From the NCBI GenBank assembly GCA_022447545.1, contig JAKVBI010000005.1, positions 62,001 through 126,000 of the forward strand: a stretch of DNA of 64,000 bases, given 5' to 3'. The notes under the pieces are model-generated. The model ran no database searches and was not told where the DNA came from. It worked only from the letters and a program-made list of their open reading frames with translations. Below, piece after piece: positions 25,799-35,040 of the stretch (positions within the stretch are counted from its first letter, which is position 1; each line of letters begins with the position of its first letter). Both the position numbers and the translations under genes were made by a program. This stretch comes from Myxococcota bacterium (lineage in GTDB: Bacteria; Myxococcota_A; UBA9160; SMWR01).

Positions 25799-27322
25799 AT
25801 GGCGATGATCCAGTCTTATGCGGAAAAGATCCTGCGCGCGAGGGTTTACGACGTTGCCCGTGAGTCTCCACTGGAACCTGCGCCGAAACTCTCCCAGCGC
25901 CTCGGCGAGCGGGTTTTCCTCAAACGGGAGGATCTTCAGCCGGTTTTTTCCTTCAAGCTGCGCGGTGCGTACAACAAGATCGTTTCCCTTCCGCCGGAGG
26001 TTGGGCAAAAGGGGCTGGTGGCAGCATCCGCGGGCAATCACGCCCAGGGCGTGGCACTGGCTGCCCAGAAACTCGGCTATCCCGCGATCATCGCGATGCC
26101 GACGACCACGCCCGACATCAAGGTCCAGGCCGTCGTGCGTTACGGGATGGAGGTGGTGCTCCACGGCGATACCTACGACGAAGCCTACGCGAGGGCTCGA
26201 GAAATTGCCGAAGAGCGGGAACTGGTTTTTATCCACCCCTACGATGATCCGGAAATCATTGCGGGGCAGGGGACCGTGGGGGTGGAGATCCTCCGTCAAC
26301 ATCCCGACCCCATCGACGCGGTGTTCGTTCCGGTGGGCGGGGGCGGTTTGCTCGCCGGTGTCCTGGCGTACCTGAAGTTCGTGAGCCCCAGCACACGAGT
26401 CATCGCGGTGGAGCCCGATGACGCGGCTTGTCTGGATGCTGCAGTCCGGGCCGGGCGACCCGTTCCGCTGGACCACGTGGGGACTTTTGCCGATGGAGCT
26501 GCGGTGCGTCAGATCGGCGACGAAACCTTCCGGGTCGTCAAGGATCATCTCGATGGCGTGGTCCGGGTGAGCGTCGACGAGATTTGCGCGGCGGTGCTGG
26601 ATTTGTTCGAAGAGACACGAGTGATTGCAGAGCCCGCCGGCGCACTGGCGGTTGCGGGAATGAAGAAGTGGCTGGAAGGTGCAGCCGAGGGAAACGACCG
26701 GTCGCTGGTAGCGATCCAGAGCGGTGCCAACATCAATTTTCATCGGTTGCGTCACATCTCCGAACGCACCGAGATCGGGGAGAAGAAGGAGGCGATTCTC
26801 GCGGTCACGATCCCCGAACAGCCGGGCAGCTTCAGAAAACTCTGTCGTTGCTTCGGGCCAAGAAGCATTACCGAGTTCAACTACCGTTACGCGCATTCTC
26901 GCGAGGCCCACGTGTTCGTCGGGGTTCGTCTTCTCGACGGGGAGAAGGATCGTCACGCGTTGATCGATGTGCTTTCGAGCAGCGGATACGCGGTCGTTGA
27001 TATGACGGAAAACGAACTGGCAGTTCTCCACACGAGACATCTGGTGGGAGGCCGTGCTGATGCTCTCGAAAGCGAGCGGTTGTTTCGCTTCGAATTTCCC
27101 GAACGTCCAGGCGCCCTGGCTCATTTTCTGGAGTTGATGAGCACCAGTTGGAACATCAGCTTGTTCCACTATCGCAACCACGGCGCCGAGCGGGGGCGTG
27201 TGTTGGCTGGAATTCAGGTGCCCAGCACAGACCGAGGAGACTTCGATGCCTATCTCCAGAAACTCGGGTATCCCTGCGCCGAGGAGACCGAAAACCCCGC
27301 CTATCGTCTCTTCCTGCGCTGA
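25799..27322 (+). CDS. ilvA: Threonine ammonia-lyase (biosynthetic, two ACT-like domains)
   Basis: A 507-residue protein. The PLP domain (residues 1-330) carries the Schiff-base Lys53 in SFKLRGAYNK, the substrate loop ASAGNHAQG, and the phosphate loop VPVGGGGLLAG. Two ACT-like regulatory domains follow (EAILAVTIPEQPGSF and LFRFEFPERPGAL), as in isoleucine-sensitive IlvA. It makes 2-oxobutyrate from threonine for isoleucine synthesis and is likely inhibited by isoleucine. The start could be this ATG or a second ATG 6 bases on; TAAATT lies directly upstream and would give the second ATG a leaderless start. Divergent from the sulfatase gene. Confidence 0.93.
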   Translation: MAMIQSYAEKILRARVYDVARESPLEPAPKLSQRLGERVFLKREDLQPVFSFKLRGAYNKIVSLPPEVGQKGLVAASAGNHAQGVALAAQKLGYPAIIAMPTTTPDIKVQAVVRYGMEVVLHGDTYDEAYARAREIAEERELVFIHPYDDPEIIAGQGTVGVEILRQHPDPIDAVFVPVGGGGLLAGVLAYLKFVSPSTRVIAVEPDDAACLDAAVRAGRPVPLDHVGTFADGAAVRQIGDETFRVVKDHLDGVVRVSVDEICAAVLDLFEETRVIAEPAGALAVAGMKKWLEGAAEGNDRSLVAIQSGANINFHRLRHISERTEIGEKKEAILAVTIPEQPGSFRKLCRCFGPRSITEFNYRYAHSREAHVFVGVRLLDGEKDRHALIDVLSSSGYAVVDMTENELAVLHTRHLVGGRADALESERLFRFEFPERPGALAHFLELMSTSWNISLFHYRNHGAERGRVLAGIQVPSTDRGDFDAYLQKLGYPCAEETENPAYRLFLR

Positions 27323-27390
27323 AGCGGGCCCCGGTGTCCGCAGCTTCAGGGTCGAGGGTGCCGTGTCGTTTTCCTTAGGGCTCTGAATCC

Positions 27391-27801
27391 GTGAATGGGA
27401 AGGACTCCGCCCATTGCACTTTTGGCGACGGAACGGTTTCCGCGGGCCGTCTCGAAAGGCTCGCGGGGATTTATCGCATCACCAGCATGGCGTTGCTCGA
27501 AGGTCTTCAAGCGAATCACGATCAGGTGATGTGCATCGGTCGAGAACTGGAAGGCCGGGTCCGAGACGCCGGATTTCAGGTGGTCTCGTCGCGCCCTCGC
27601 AAGGCGGGTGTCTCGGCAGCAGAGATGGCCTCTCTACATCGACCGAACCTCGAGAGCATTCGCTCGGATCCGTGGGTGCGGGAGCGCTATGACGACGCGG
27701 TTCTCGATGAACTCGACCGTGGACTCGCTGTGATCGAAAAGGAACCCGGTCGACGCATTTCCATCGAGGACGTGTTGCGCCAAATCGTTGCTCGTGCCTG
27801 A
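27391..27801 (+). CDS. Small soluble protein of unknown function
   Basis: A 136-residue protein I do not recognise. The frame has a strong preference for G or C at codon position three, so it is probably real. The sequence is hydrophilic and helical, with no signal peptide, membrane segment or Cys pair. The C-terminal 40 residues (LDELDRGLAVIEKEPGRRIS) look like a compact helical domain. The GTG start has no clear ribosome binding site. It follows ilvA by 68 bases and is convergent with the WS/DGAT gene. Confidence 0.6.
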   Translation: MNGKDSAHCTFGDGTVSAGRLERLAGIYRITSMALLEGLQANHDQVMCIGRELEGRVRDAGFQVVSSRPRKAGVSAAEMASLHRPNLESIRSDPWVRERYDDAVLDELDRGLAVIEKEPGRRISIEDVLRQIVARA

Positions 27802-27836
27802 CCGAGGACGCCTGGGAGTTGCTGCACCTGGCGAGT

Positions 27837-29321
27837 TCAGTTCGCTTTCGCGGCTGCGAGAGGTGTTGGGTCGGAAGGACTCGATCCGGTGTTGCGGGAA
27901 ACCGGGGCTCCAAGGGTTTTTATGCCTGCCGCATCGCGAACTCTTTGGGTTGCGAGCTTGATCTTCTCGACGAAAACGTCGAGATCCGGCACCACGTCCG
28001 GGTCTGCGTTGAAGCCCCAGTGGATCGTGCCTGCGCTGCTGATCAGGGCGATCCCCAGGCCCAGATTCTCCATCAGCGGAACGAGTGGGTACATTCCTCG
28101 CAGGCGCGCACCCTGGCAGTAGAGTGGGACTTGAGGGCCCGGTACATTGGTGATGATGGTATTGATGGGGCCCGAGATCGACTGAGCGCCCAGCGAGAGC
28201 AGCGTGGCCGGAGTCCATTCCGCGACCTTCATCATCATCTCGACGCCCAGGGCCTGACGGGATTGCTTGAGGCGGCTTGTCTCGGAGTGGATCGACTCCA
28301 ATTGCTTTCGCGGCTCGTGCTCGGAGATGGGGAGTGACAGAACCCACGAGGACACGCGGTTGCCGAGCTCGCCTTGTTCGTCTCCTCCTCGGACGGACAC
28401 CGGGGTTGAGACCTTGAAGTCGATTCGGGACGGGTCGACGCTGCGATGGATGAAGTACTCCCGCACCGCCCCCGTCACGATGGTCAGCACTACGTCATTG
28501 ATGGTGCAGTTCCAACTCTTGCGGATGGCCCTGAACTCCTCGAGAGGAATGTCGTACCAGTCGAAAGCGCGATGAGGACCCAGTTTTCCGTTGAGAGGGG
28601 TTGCATCGGTTCGCAGGCCGGCACCCAGCGTCTGCAGGAGAGCCCCGGCTCGCACCGAAATCTCCTCCCTCAAGTCGTCGGCTTCGTCGATGAAGCTCTG
28701 AACCCCCCTCATCAGGCGCAGGGGTAACTGGGCTCGGCGGCCGAGTTCGTCCATCAGAAGTTCAGTGCCCGTTGGGACGGGGCGCGGCATGAAACGCGGA
28801 GCTTCCGAGGGTTCGATGGGTTCGGGTTCGGTGCTGAGCAGGATGAATGCGAGGTCGACGCCTGCGATTCCATCGATCATGCAGTGGTGGACCTTGGTGA
28901 TCATGGCGAAGCCCTTGCCACCGTCTAGTCCTTCCACGATCCACGTTTCCCACAGAGGGCGATTTCGGTCGAGGGGCTGGGCCATGACGCGCGCCGAGAG
29001 TTTCTTGAGTTGCTCGGGGGTGCCCGGTTTTGGCAAGGCGGTGTGTCGAATGTGGTAATCGAGGTCGAAGTGAGGGTCATCGACCCATACGGCCCGACCA
29101 TCGAGAGGGATGGTTTGGATTCTCTGTCGGTAGCGCGGTATCCGGTGCAGGGAGCTTCGTATCATGCCCTTGATGGATTCGACGTTGATCCCGCCATTCG
29201 TCGTCGCCAGGGGGCCTGTCTCGAAGATCATGGTCGACGCGACGTGCATCTGCACCTCGGGCTTTTCCAAGATCAGAAATGCGTTGTCCATGGCCGTGAG
29301 TCGGTCGTAGTGATAACTCAC
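27837..29321 (-). CDS. Wax ester synthase / diacylglycerol acyltransferase
   Basis: A 494-residue WS/DGAT. The N terminus (YDRLTAMDNAFLILE) and the catalytic HHxxxDG motif (HHCMIDG at residues 145-151) are typical, as is the late NVPGPQVPLY segment. It transfers acyl groups from acyl-CoA to fatty alcohols or diacylglycerol, so it makes storage lipid at the membrane. The GTG start has GGGAGAG upstream. It gives the cell an outlet for excess acyl-CoA made by the catabolic genes around it. Confidence 0.9.
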   Translation of the reverse strand: MSYHYDRLTAMDNAFLILEKPEVQMHVASTMIFETGPLATTNGGINVESIKGMIRSSLHRIPRYRQRIQTIPLDGRAVWVDDPHFDLDYHIRHTALPKPGTPEQLKKLSARVMAQPLDRNRPLWETWIVEGLDGGKGFAMITKVHHCMIDGIAGVDLAFILLSTEPEPIEPSEAPRFMPRPVPTGTELLMDELGRRAQLPLRLMRGVQSFIDEADDLREEISVRAGALLQTLGAGLRTDATPLNGKLGPHRAFDWYDIPLEEFRAIRKSWNCTINDVVLTIVTGAVREYFIHRSVDPSRIDFKVSTPVSVRGGDEQGELGNRVSSWVLSLPISEHEPRKQLESIHSETSRLKQSRQALGVEMMMKVAEWTPATLLSLGAQSISGPINTIITNVPGPQVPLYCQGARLRGMYPLVPLMENLGLGIALISSAGTIHWGFNADPDVVPDLDVFVEKIKLATQRVRDAAGIKTLGAPVSRNTGSSPSDPTPLAAAKAN

Positions 29322-29418
29322 AGTTGGCTCTCCCGGTTCCGCTGGGGCCCCGTTGATAGCGGGCAAAGGGCGGCGGCGAGGGCAGTCATACCGTAGTTCG
29401 GGGTGCCCAGGCAACACA

Positions 29419-29856
29419 TTACGCGGTTCTCAGTTCGATCCCCGCTTCCGACAACATGGCTGACGATAACTCGAAGTCGTCCAGCCAGCGTTCCGGCACC
29501 TGGCACCCTTTCGGGTAGACCACCGTGGTGACTCCAGCCTGGACGAGGCTGCGCGCACATCGAGTGCAGGGAGGCCAGGTCACATAAGCAGTGCACCCCT
29601 TGAGGGAGACACCGACGCGCGCCGCGTGCATGATGGCGTTTTCCTCAGCATGGCAGATCAACGGATACTTCTGTTCGCGATCCGCCAGACGCTCTTGGTT
29701 GTCCTCGATGCCCCTCGGGAAGCCATTGAAGCCGGTGCTGCGGATCTCGCGATCCGTGCCGACTACGACACAGCCCACTTGTGTCGAGGGGTCCTTGCTC
29801 CATCCCGCGATGTGCTGGGCCAAATCGAGGAACCGCTTGTCCCATTTTTCGCTCAT
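29419..29856 (-). CDS. dCMP deaminase family protein (ComEB-like)
   Basis: A 145-residue zinc deaminase with HAEENAI at residues 69-75 (His ligand and catalytic Glu) and PPCTRC at 95-100 (two Cys ligands). Length and the TGFNGFPRG substrate segment fit deoxycytidylate deaminase, which makes dUMP for thymidylate synthesis. It lies 97 bases from the WS/DGAT start and is divergent from the Nudix gene. Confidence 0.88.
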   Translation of the reverse strand: MSEKWDKRFLDLAQHIAGWSKDPSTQVGCVVVGTDREIRSTGFNGFPRGIEDNQERLADREQKYPLICHAEENAIMHAARVGVSLKGCTAYVTWPPCTRCARSLVQAGVTTVVYPKGCQVPERWLDDFELSSAMLSEAGIELRTA

Positions 29857-30022
29857 GCGGGGAAACTCTCATTTGTTCGCGGGAAACACAAGAGCATCGG
29901 CATGCTCGTCGGCGATCGCTGGGCGCGGTACGGTCCCAGGTCATCCCCGCGCCCGCAGGCGTGGCGGCCCCGGGAGCGAGGCATTGGCGCATTCTGAACA
30001 TCATTCGGGGGGTCCGCGCGTT

Positions 30023-30505
30023 TTGCGCTTTTGTCCCCACTGTGCGGCGCCCCTGACTCTCGAGCGTCGAGGGCACCGAGATCGGCCGGTGTGCTCGTCC
30101 TGTGGATTCGTCCACTACGCAGACCCCAGGGTCGCGGCGGTCAGCTTGGTGCTCGAGGGCGATCGTGTGCTGCTGGTGCAGCGTCGGTTCGATCCCAAGA
30201 AGGGGTTCTGGTCGCTTCCGGGTGGATATGTGGATGCGGGCGAGGATCCCAGAGTCGCTGCTGCCCGGGAGGTGAAAGAGGAGACTGGGCTGGAAATTGC
30301 TGTTGCGGCACTGCTCGATGTCCTCTTCAACGCGGATCCCGGTGGTGCCTCCATCGTGATCGTCTACCGGGCCGAGGTGGTCGGTGGCGAACTCAGCGCC
30401 GCCGATGACGCCGCCGAGGCGGAGTTCTTTGCCATGGATGGGCTGCCGCCTCTGGCCTTTGAGAGCACCGAGTCCGCCATCGCATCTCTGGGCGTGGATT
30501 CCTGA
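30023..30505 (+). CDS. Nudix hydrolase with N-terminal zinc ribbon
   Basis: A roughly 160-residue protein. It begins with a zinc ribbon (CPHC, then CSSC) like NudC and ADP-ribose pyrophosphatase relatives. The Nudix box follows as GGYVDAGE with REVKEETGL near residue 75. It hydrolyses a nucleoside diphosphate linked to another group; the substrate is not readable. The start is uncertain: I chose the TTG just before FCPHC, with a G-rich run upstream; TTG 29987 in the same frame is an alternative. Confidence 0.75.
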   Translation: MRFCPHCAAPLTLERRGHRDRPVCSSCGFVHYADPRVAAVSLVLEGDRVLLVQRRFDPKKGFWSLPGGYVDAGEDPRVAAAREVKEETGLEIAVAALLDVLFNADPGGASIVIVYRAEVVGGELSAADDAAEAEFFAMDGLPPLAFESTESAIASLGVDS

Positions 30506-30607
30506 CGCGGCTGGCAGTTCCCTGTCCCGCGAAACCGCCGAGGCGCGGGAGCGTGTATTCCATCAGCTTTGGGATCTCGCCCCAGGCAGTGAATCCCAAC
30601 GCCGCGA

Positions 30608-31531
30608 TCAGTTTATCTGAGGCAGTTCGCGCAAGAGGTCGGGCTCCACGTAGATGTAGCGAGCGGCAGGAACGCGTTCTCGTAGTACGGCTTCGATGGA
30701 ATCGATGGTCGCAGCGATGGCCTCGAGGGAAAGGGCGGGATCCAGTGCCACCTTGATGCCCAGCAGAATCTGTTCCGGGCCGAGGTGCTGTGTGCGCAGG
30801 TCGATCACGCGTAGCACGTTGGGGTTCTCGTGGATCGCTGCGAGGATGATTTCGCGGATGTCGGGACTCACGGCTTCGCCGATCAGCAGACTCTTGGTCT
30901 CCAGCGCGAGGATGACGGCGATGGCTCCCAGCAGCAGGCCAATGGCGATGCTGCCCAGGGCATCGAAGCGGGGGTCGCCCGTCAAAAGTGCCAGGCTGAT
31001 TCCCACGAGGGCGAACAGCAGTCCAAGCAGCGCTCCGAGGTCCTCGAGTAGAACCACGGGGAGTTCGGGGCTCTTGGAGCGGGTCACGAAACGCCACCAG
31101 GAGGCTCCTCGTTTTTCCAACCGTGCGGCGCGTGCTGCGTTCCACAGCGCCGAGCCTTCCAACGCCATCGCCACCAATAGGATCGCGATGGCGACCTCGG
31201 GTCGTGCGAACTCCGAGGGGTGCAGGAGTTTCTCGACTCCCTCATAGATGGCGAACATCGAGCCGAGAACGAACATGACGATGGAAACCAGGAATGCGTA
31301 GAAGTAGCGCTCGCGCGCGTATCCGAAGGGGTGTTCGGGCGTTGGGGCTCGCTGGGCCTGACGTCCACCCCACAGCAGCAGCCCCTGGTTGCCGGTGTCG
31401 GCGATGGAGTGGATGGCCTCGGCCAGTAGGGATGCGGCGCCGGTGACCCCCCAGCCGATGAACTTCGCCAGCGCGATCCCCAGGTTGGCTGCGAATGCCC
31501 ACAAAATGGCCCGGCGGCCGCCTTCCTGCAT
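30608..31531 (-). CDS. Cation diffusion facilitator (CDF) transporter
   Basis: A 307-residue inner-membrane protein. Six hydrophobic segments are expected; the metal motif HSIADTGNQ lies near residue 43, and a cytoplasmic C-terminal domain follows (residues 220-307). A long basic loop (AARLEKRGASWWRF) separates TM4 and TM5. It exports zinc or another divalent metal in exchange for protons. GAGGAGA precedes the ATG. The 247-base divergent gap to the SRPBCC gene holds no open frame; TAGAAT at 31681 could be a -10 box. Confidence 0.9.
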   Translation of the reverse strand: MQEGGRRAILWAFAANLGIALAKFIGWGVTGAASLLAEAIHSIADTGNQGLLLWGGRQAQRAPTPEHPFGYARERYFYAFLVSIVMFVLGSMFAIYEGVEKLLHPSEFARPEVAIAILLVAMALEGSALWNAARAARLEKRGASWWRFVTRSKSPELPVVLLEDLGALLGLLFALVGISLALLTGDPRFDALGSIAIGLLLGAIAVILALETKSLLIGEAVSPDIREIILAAIHENPNVLRVIDLRTQHLGPEQILLGIKVALDPALSLEAIAATIDSIEAVLRERVPAARYIYVEPDLLRELPQIN

Positions 31532-31778
31532 TGGGACTCTCCTCGTACTGGGCCCGTCCGGATGCAAGCCCCACTGTTGGGAGGGTATGCGTTCGAACTC
31601 AGATGGGCCCGAACCAGGATAAAGTCCGCCACAGGGTGTATCCCTGCAGATGCGAGCCCCACGGGAACCCCGGATCGCTTAGAATCACCAACCGCCGGGG
31701 CCCGCATGTCGGCGCGAGGTGACTCGGCGATTTCGACCGCTGCAGGTCGACCAGTTCTCGGACGAGGAGGAACAAGGA

Positions 31779-32198
31779 ATGGCCCAGGCAACGGTGAGTG
31801 GAGAGTTTTCGGTGAGCGCGGATGTCCTCTGGACCCTGGTGAGGGACTTCGGGAATGTGAGTTGGATGCAGGGCGCCACCTCCACGGATGTCGAGGGAGA
31901 GGGGCCTGGAATGTTTCGGGTCTTTCACGTGGGCGATGCCCCGCCCGTACGCGAGCGGCTCGAGACGGTGGACGAGGAGAATCGTACGATTACGTACACG
32001 ATTCCCGAGGGCATCCCGATGCCGGTGAAGAACTATCACTCGACCATGCGGGTGAGTGGGGACTCGGTGGCCTCCCGCCTTGAATGGATCGGTAAGTGCG
32101 ACCCCGACGGTGTCACCGAAGCGGAGGCTGCGGCAACGGTCGAGGGCATGTACCAGGCCATGATCGGCTGGATCAAGGAAGCCCTGGGTTCGGACTGA
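31779..32198 (+). CDS. SRPBCC (START-like) lipid/hydrophobic-ligand binding protein
   Basis: A 139-residue single-domain protein of the polyketide-cyclase/SRPBCC group, recognised from SADVLWTLVRDFGNVSWM near the start, RERLETVDEENRTITYTI in the middle, and the C-terminal long helix (EGMYQAMIGWIKEAL). These helix-grip proteins hold hydrophobic ligands and some are cyclases or carriers. The start is the ATG after GAGGAGGAACAAGGA; an upstream in-frame start is less likely. Confidence 0.75.
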   Translation: MAQATVSGEFSVSADVLWTLVRDFGNVSWMQGATSTDVEGEGPGMFRVFHVGDAPPVRERLETVDEENRTITYTIPEGIPMPVKNYHSTMRVSGDSVASRLEWIGKCDPDGVTEAEAAATVEGMYQAMIGWIKEALGSD

Positions 32199-32302
32199 GG
32201 GTTCGCCGGACGCTGGGAAGCCGCCATCGGAGCACCAGCGAGGTGTGGAATCGATTTTCTTTCGGGGTGGACACCCGGGAGCCACCGGAAGCGGAGTGAA
32301 GG

Positions 32303-33238
32303 GTGCGAGCAGTCCGATGCAATGAAGGACAGATCCACGTCGCCGAGGTGGATGCGCCTGAGGGCGACGGTGTACGTGTGAGTGTTCGCTCGGCAGGGAT
32401 CTGCGGGTCCGATCTCCACATGCTCCAACTGGGCTTCCCCATGGGTCACACCCTTGGGCATGAAATGGCGGGCGAGCTTTCCGACGGCACTCCTGTGGCG
32501 ATCGAGCCGCTTGGGCCGTGTGGTCATTGTGAGTTCTGTGTGACCGGGGACTACAACCTCTGCGTCCTAGGGCCCGAGATGATCTATGGGGTGGTTCGGG
32601 ACGGTGGCATGGCCGATGAGATCGTGGTCCCCGAGCGTTGTCTCGTAACGCTCCCAGCGGGTGTCTCCGCCCGGGACGCCTGTCTGGTGGAGCCCATGGC
32701 CGTGGGCGTGCATGGATTGCGCAAGGCCGGACTGCGCCCAGGGCAGAGGGTTGCGGTGGTGGGTGGCGGTGGGTTGGGTCTGTGCGCGGTGGCCACGGTC
32801 CCAAACGAGATCGAGGTGGCACTGGAGGCTCGGCATGACGCCCAGCGGGCGGCGGGTGAGCGCCTTGGGGCTTCCCTGGAGCCGGAAGGCCACTACGAAG
32901 TCGTGATCGATGCTGCCGGCAGTGAAAGTTCACTGGCTCGTGCCGTCGAACTGTGCCGTCCCGGCGGCACCCTGGTGATGATCGCCACCTACTGGCAACC
33001 GGTCCAGATGCCGGGCTTCGAGATGTGTTCCAAGGAGGTCACCGTGGTGACGTCCCTGATGTACGGGCGCCCGGGCATTGCTCGAGACGTCGATGTGGCG
33101 GCCTCGATGCTGGGTCGTCGCCCGGAGATTCCCGAAGCCATCATCAGCCATCGATTGCCCCTGGATGCGGCGGCGGAAGCCTTCGAGATCGCCTCGAATC
33201 GCAGCGCCGGCGCGCTCAAAGTCGTCGTGGAACCCTGA
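32303..33238 (+). CDS. Zinc-dependent MDR alcohol dehydrogenase
   Basis: A 311-residue medium-chain dehydrogenase, somewhat shorter than usual. Catalytic zinc residues: Cys in AGICGSDLH and GHE in HTLGHEMAG. The four structural-zinc cysteines lie in PCGHCEFC and the following NLC. The NAD-binding loop is VVGGGGLGL. The start is GTG with GGAGTGAAGG upstream. It oxidises a secondary or primary alcohol. It heads the run containing the amidohydrolase-like gene, 28 bases downstream. Confidence 0.87.
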   Translation: MRAVRCNEGQIHVAEVDAPEGDGVRVSVRSAGICGSDLHMLQLGFPMGHTLGHEMAGELSDGTPVAIEPLGPCGHCEFCVTGDYNLCVLGPEMIYGVVRDGGMADEIVVPERCLVTLPAGVSARDACLVEPMAVGVHGLRKAGLRPGQRVAVVGGGGLGLCAVATVPNEIEVALEARHDAQRAAGERLGASLEPEGHYEVVIDAAGSESSLARAVELCRPGGTLVMIATYWQPVQMPGFEMCSKEVTVVTSLMYGRPGIARDVDVAASMLGRRPEIPEAIISHRLPLDAAAEAFEIASNRSAGALKVVVEP

Positions 33239-33266
33239 AGCTACGAAAACGAAGGACGCCTCCGTC

Positions 33267-34139
33267 ATGCCCATGCCCCATGGAATTCCCGCCATCGATC
33301 TCATGATGAGCATCCCCGGTCAGGACAACAGCGCCTGGTACGAATTCATCAAGCCTCTGCTGATGGATCGCGAGAGTCGCGAGATGTTCAAGATGCCTGC
33401 TCAATACATGTTCAAGGACATTCCCCAGACCGGGAAGCAGGACGACTACGTCGCCTATGTGATCGCCGAAATGGATAAGGTCGGTATCGAGCGCTCCATG
33501 ATCGGCATCGACGAAGACAACGAAGGGGTGCTGATGGCACTCAAGAACCACCCCGATCGCTTCTTCGGCTCTTACGAGTGCAACCCCAACCGCGGTATGG
33601 AGGAGGTTCGCAAGATCGAGCGCTTGCATCGCGACTATGGGATCAAGGCCATTACGGGTTTTCCCTGTGGGCTCGTACCCCAGGTCCCCATCGATGACAA
33701 ACGCTGGTACCCCATCTATGCAAAATGCGTCGAACTCGACATCCCGATTTGTCTGTGTGCGGGGGTGCCCGGGCCGCGTGTTCCCATGTCGCCTCAAAAG
33801 GTCGAGCGAATCGATGAGGTGTGCTGGTTTTTTCCGGATCTAAAGTTCGTGATGCGACACGGTGCCGAGCCGTGGACAGCCCTCGCGGTGAAGCTCATGC
33901 TCAAGTGGCCCAACCTCTACTACATGACGAGCGCCTTTGCGCCGCGTCACTACCCCCAGGACATCATCGACTTCGCCAACACCCGGGGCGCGGACAAGAT
34001 CCTGTACGCCGGCTACTTCCCCATGGGTCTTTCGCTCGAGCGCATCTGGAGCGAGATGCCGGACGTGCCGTTCCGAGAGCACGTATGGCCGAAATTTCTG
34101 CGTGAAAACGCCATCCGAGTCTTCGGATTGGACGCCTAG
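33267..34139 (+). CDS. Amidohydrolase-2-like protein lacking typical metal ligands
   Basis: A 290-residue protein with the fold signature of amidohydrolase family 2 (WFFPDLKFVMRHGAEPWTALAVKL and the final WPKFLRENAIRVFGLDA). The N-terminal HxH motif is absent: the spot reads AIDLMMSIP. The late metal Asp (SDYP in family members) reads YAGYFPMG. So the metal site looks dismantled, unlike the copy at 8.1-9.2 kb. It may be non-hydrolytic, or use another ligand set. The distance from the dehydrogenase is short, suggesting one operon. Confidence 0.8.
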   Translation: MPMPHGIPAIDLMMSIPGQDNSAWYEFIKPLLMDRESREMFKMPAQYMFKDIPQTGKQDDYVAYVIAEMDKVGIERSMIGIDEDNEGVLMALKNHPDRFFGSYECNPNRGMEEVRKIERLHRDYGIKAITGFPCGLVPQVPIDDKRWYPIYAKCVELDIPICLCAGVPGPRVPMSPQKVERIDEVCWFFPDLKFVMRHGAEPWTALAVKLMLKWPNLYYMTSAFAPRHYPQDIIDFANTRGADKILYAGYFPMGLSLERIWSEMPDVPFREHVWPKFLRENAIRVFGLDA

Positions 34140-34156
34140 TCGAAAATACCGAAGCG

Positions 34157-34942
34157 TCAGCTGTGTTGGTTACTGACCGACACAGCTTCGCCCGTCATGA
34201 AACTCGCCAGGTCTGAGGCGAGAAAGACCACGACGTTGGCGATTTCCCAGGGCTCTGCAGACCGATTCATGGCCTCCATGGCGATCAGGCCCGACAGAAA
34301 CTCGTCACTGCTGACTTTGGCCAGATTGGCGTGGATGGCGAGGCTCGGGACCACGGCATTGACGCGTACGCCTGCCGGGGCCGCTTCCATGGCCGCCGTC
34401 CGGGTCAGGGCCAGGACACCGGCTTTGGCGGCCGCATAATGGGCCTGGCCCGCCTGGGCGCGCCAGTTCACGACGCTGCCGAGATTGACGATCGATCCGC
34501 TCTTTCGAGGCAGCATGTGCCGGAGCGCAGCTCGAACGCAGCGGAACGTTCCGGTGAGGGTCACATCGAGGACGGCGCTCCACTGGTCGTCGGTCATGTC
34601 GACGATGTCGGCGGTTCCGCCGAGACCTGCATTGTTTACCAACACGTCGAGGTGTCCCATTTCGCTCACGGCGTGGGCGATCATCGCCTGCACCTCATCT
34701 TCGTTGGTGACGTCTGCCGGCAGGGCGTGGACGGTCTTTCCCGTTTGATCCTGGAGGTCGTTTCGATACTGCTCCAGACGGCGCTCGTGCCGATCCGACA
34801 ACATCACCGTGGCACCCTCTTCGGCGCATCGCTTCGCGGTTGCGAAACCGATTCCCGTGCCGGCCGAAGCGGTGACCAGCACCGTTTTGCCGGCGAGCAG
34901 GTCGTGGCCTTTCGGGTACGGAGGGATTTCCGAAGCGTTCAC
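34157..34942 (-). CDS. Short-chain dehydrogenase/reductase (FabG-like)
   Basis: A 261-residue SDR. NAD(P) loop TASAGTGIG near residue 25, NNAG near 100, and the catalytic YAAAK in SVVNWRAQAGQAHYAAAKAG. It interconverts an alcohol and a ketone, often a 3-hydroxyacyl-CoA. The GTG start has GAGGAG seven bases upstream. It is convergent with the amidohydrolase-like gene and divergent from an LLM gene. Confidence 0.87.
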   Translation of the reverse strand: MNASEIPPYPKGHDLLAGKTVLVTASAGTGIGFATAKRCAEEGATVMLSDRHERRLEQYRNDLQDQTGKTVHALPADVTNEDEVQAMIAHAVSEMGHLDVLVNNAGLGGTADIVDMTDDQWSAVLDVTLTGTFRCVRAALRHMLPRKSGSIVNLGSVVNWRAQAGQAHYAAAKAGVLALTRTAAMEAAPAGVRVNAVVPSLAIHANLAKVSSDEFLSGLIAMEAMNRSAEPWEIANVVVFLASDLASFMTGEAVSVSNQHS

Positions 34943-35040
34943 TCGTGACTCCTCGCAGGTTGACTTGAACTGGCGTCTCACCCAGCATGGCTTTCCGGCT
35001 GGAGAGAGTCAAACCACCTGCTGCTGTCGAGGGAGTTTCC

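Noticed and set aside
29591-30022. N-terminal extension of the zinc-ribbon Nudix protein
   Set aside because: Most of it is antisense to the dCMP deaminase and lacks family similarity; the zinc ribbon begins right after 30023.
34958-35015. Imperfect dyad GGTTGACT ... AGTCAAACC in the SDR/LLM divergent gap
   Set aside because: One extra base breaks the symmetry and the arms are 41 bases apart; too weak to call.
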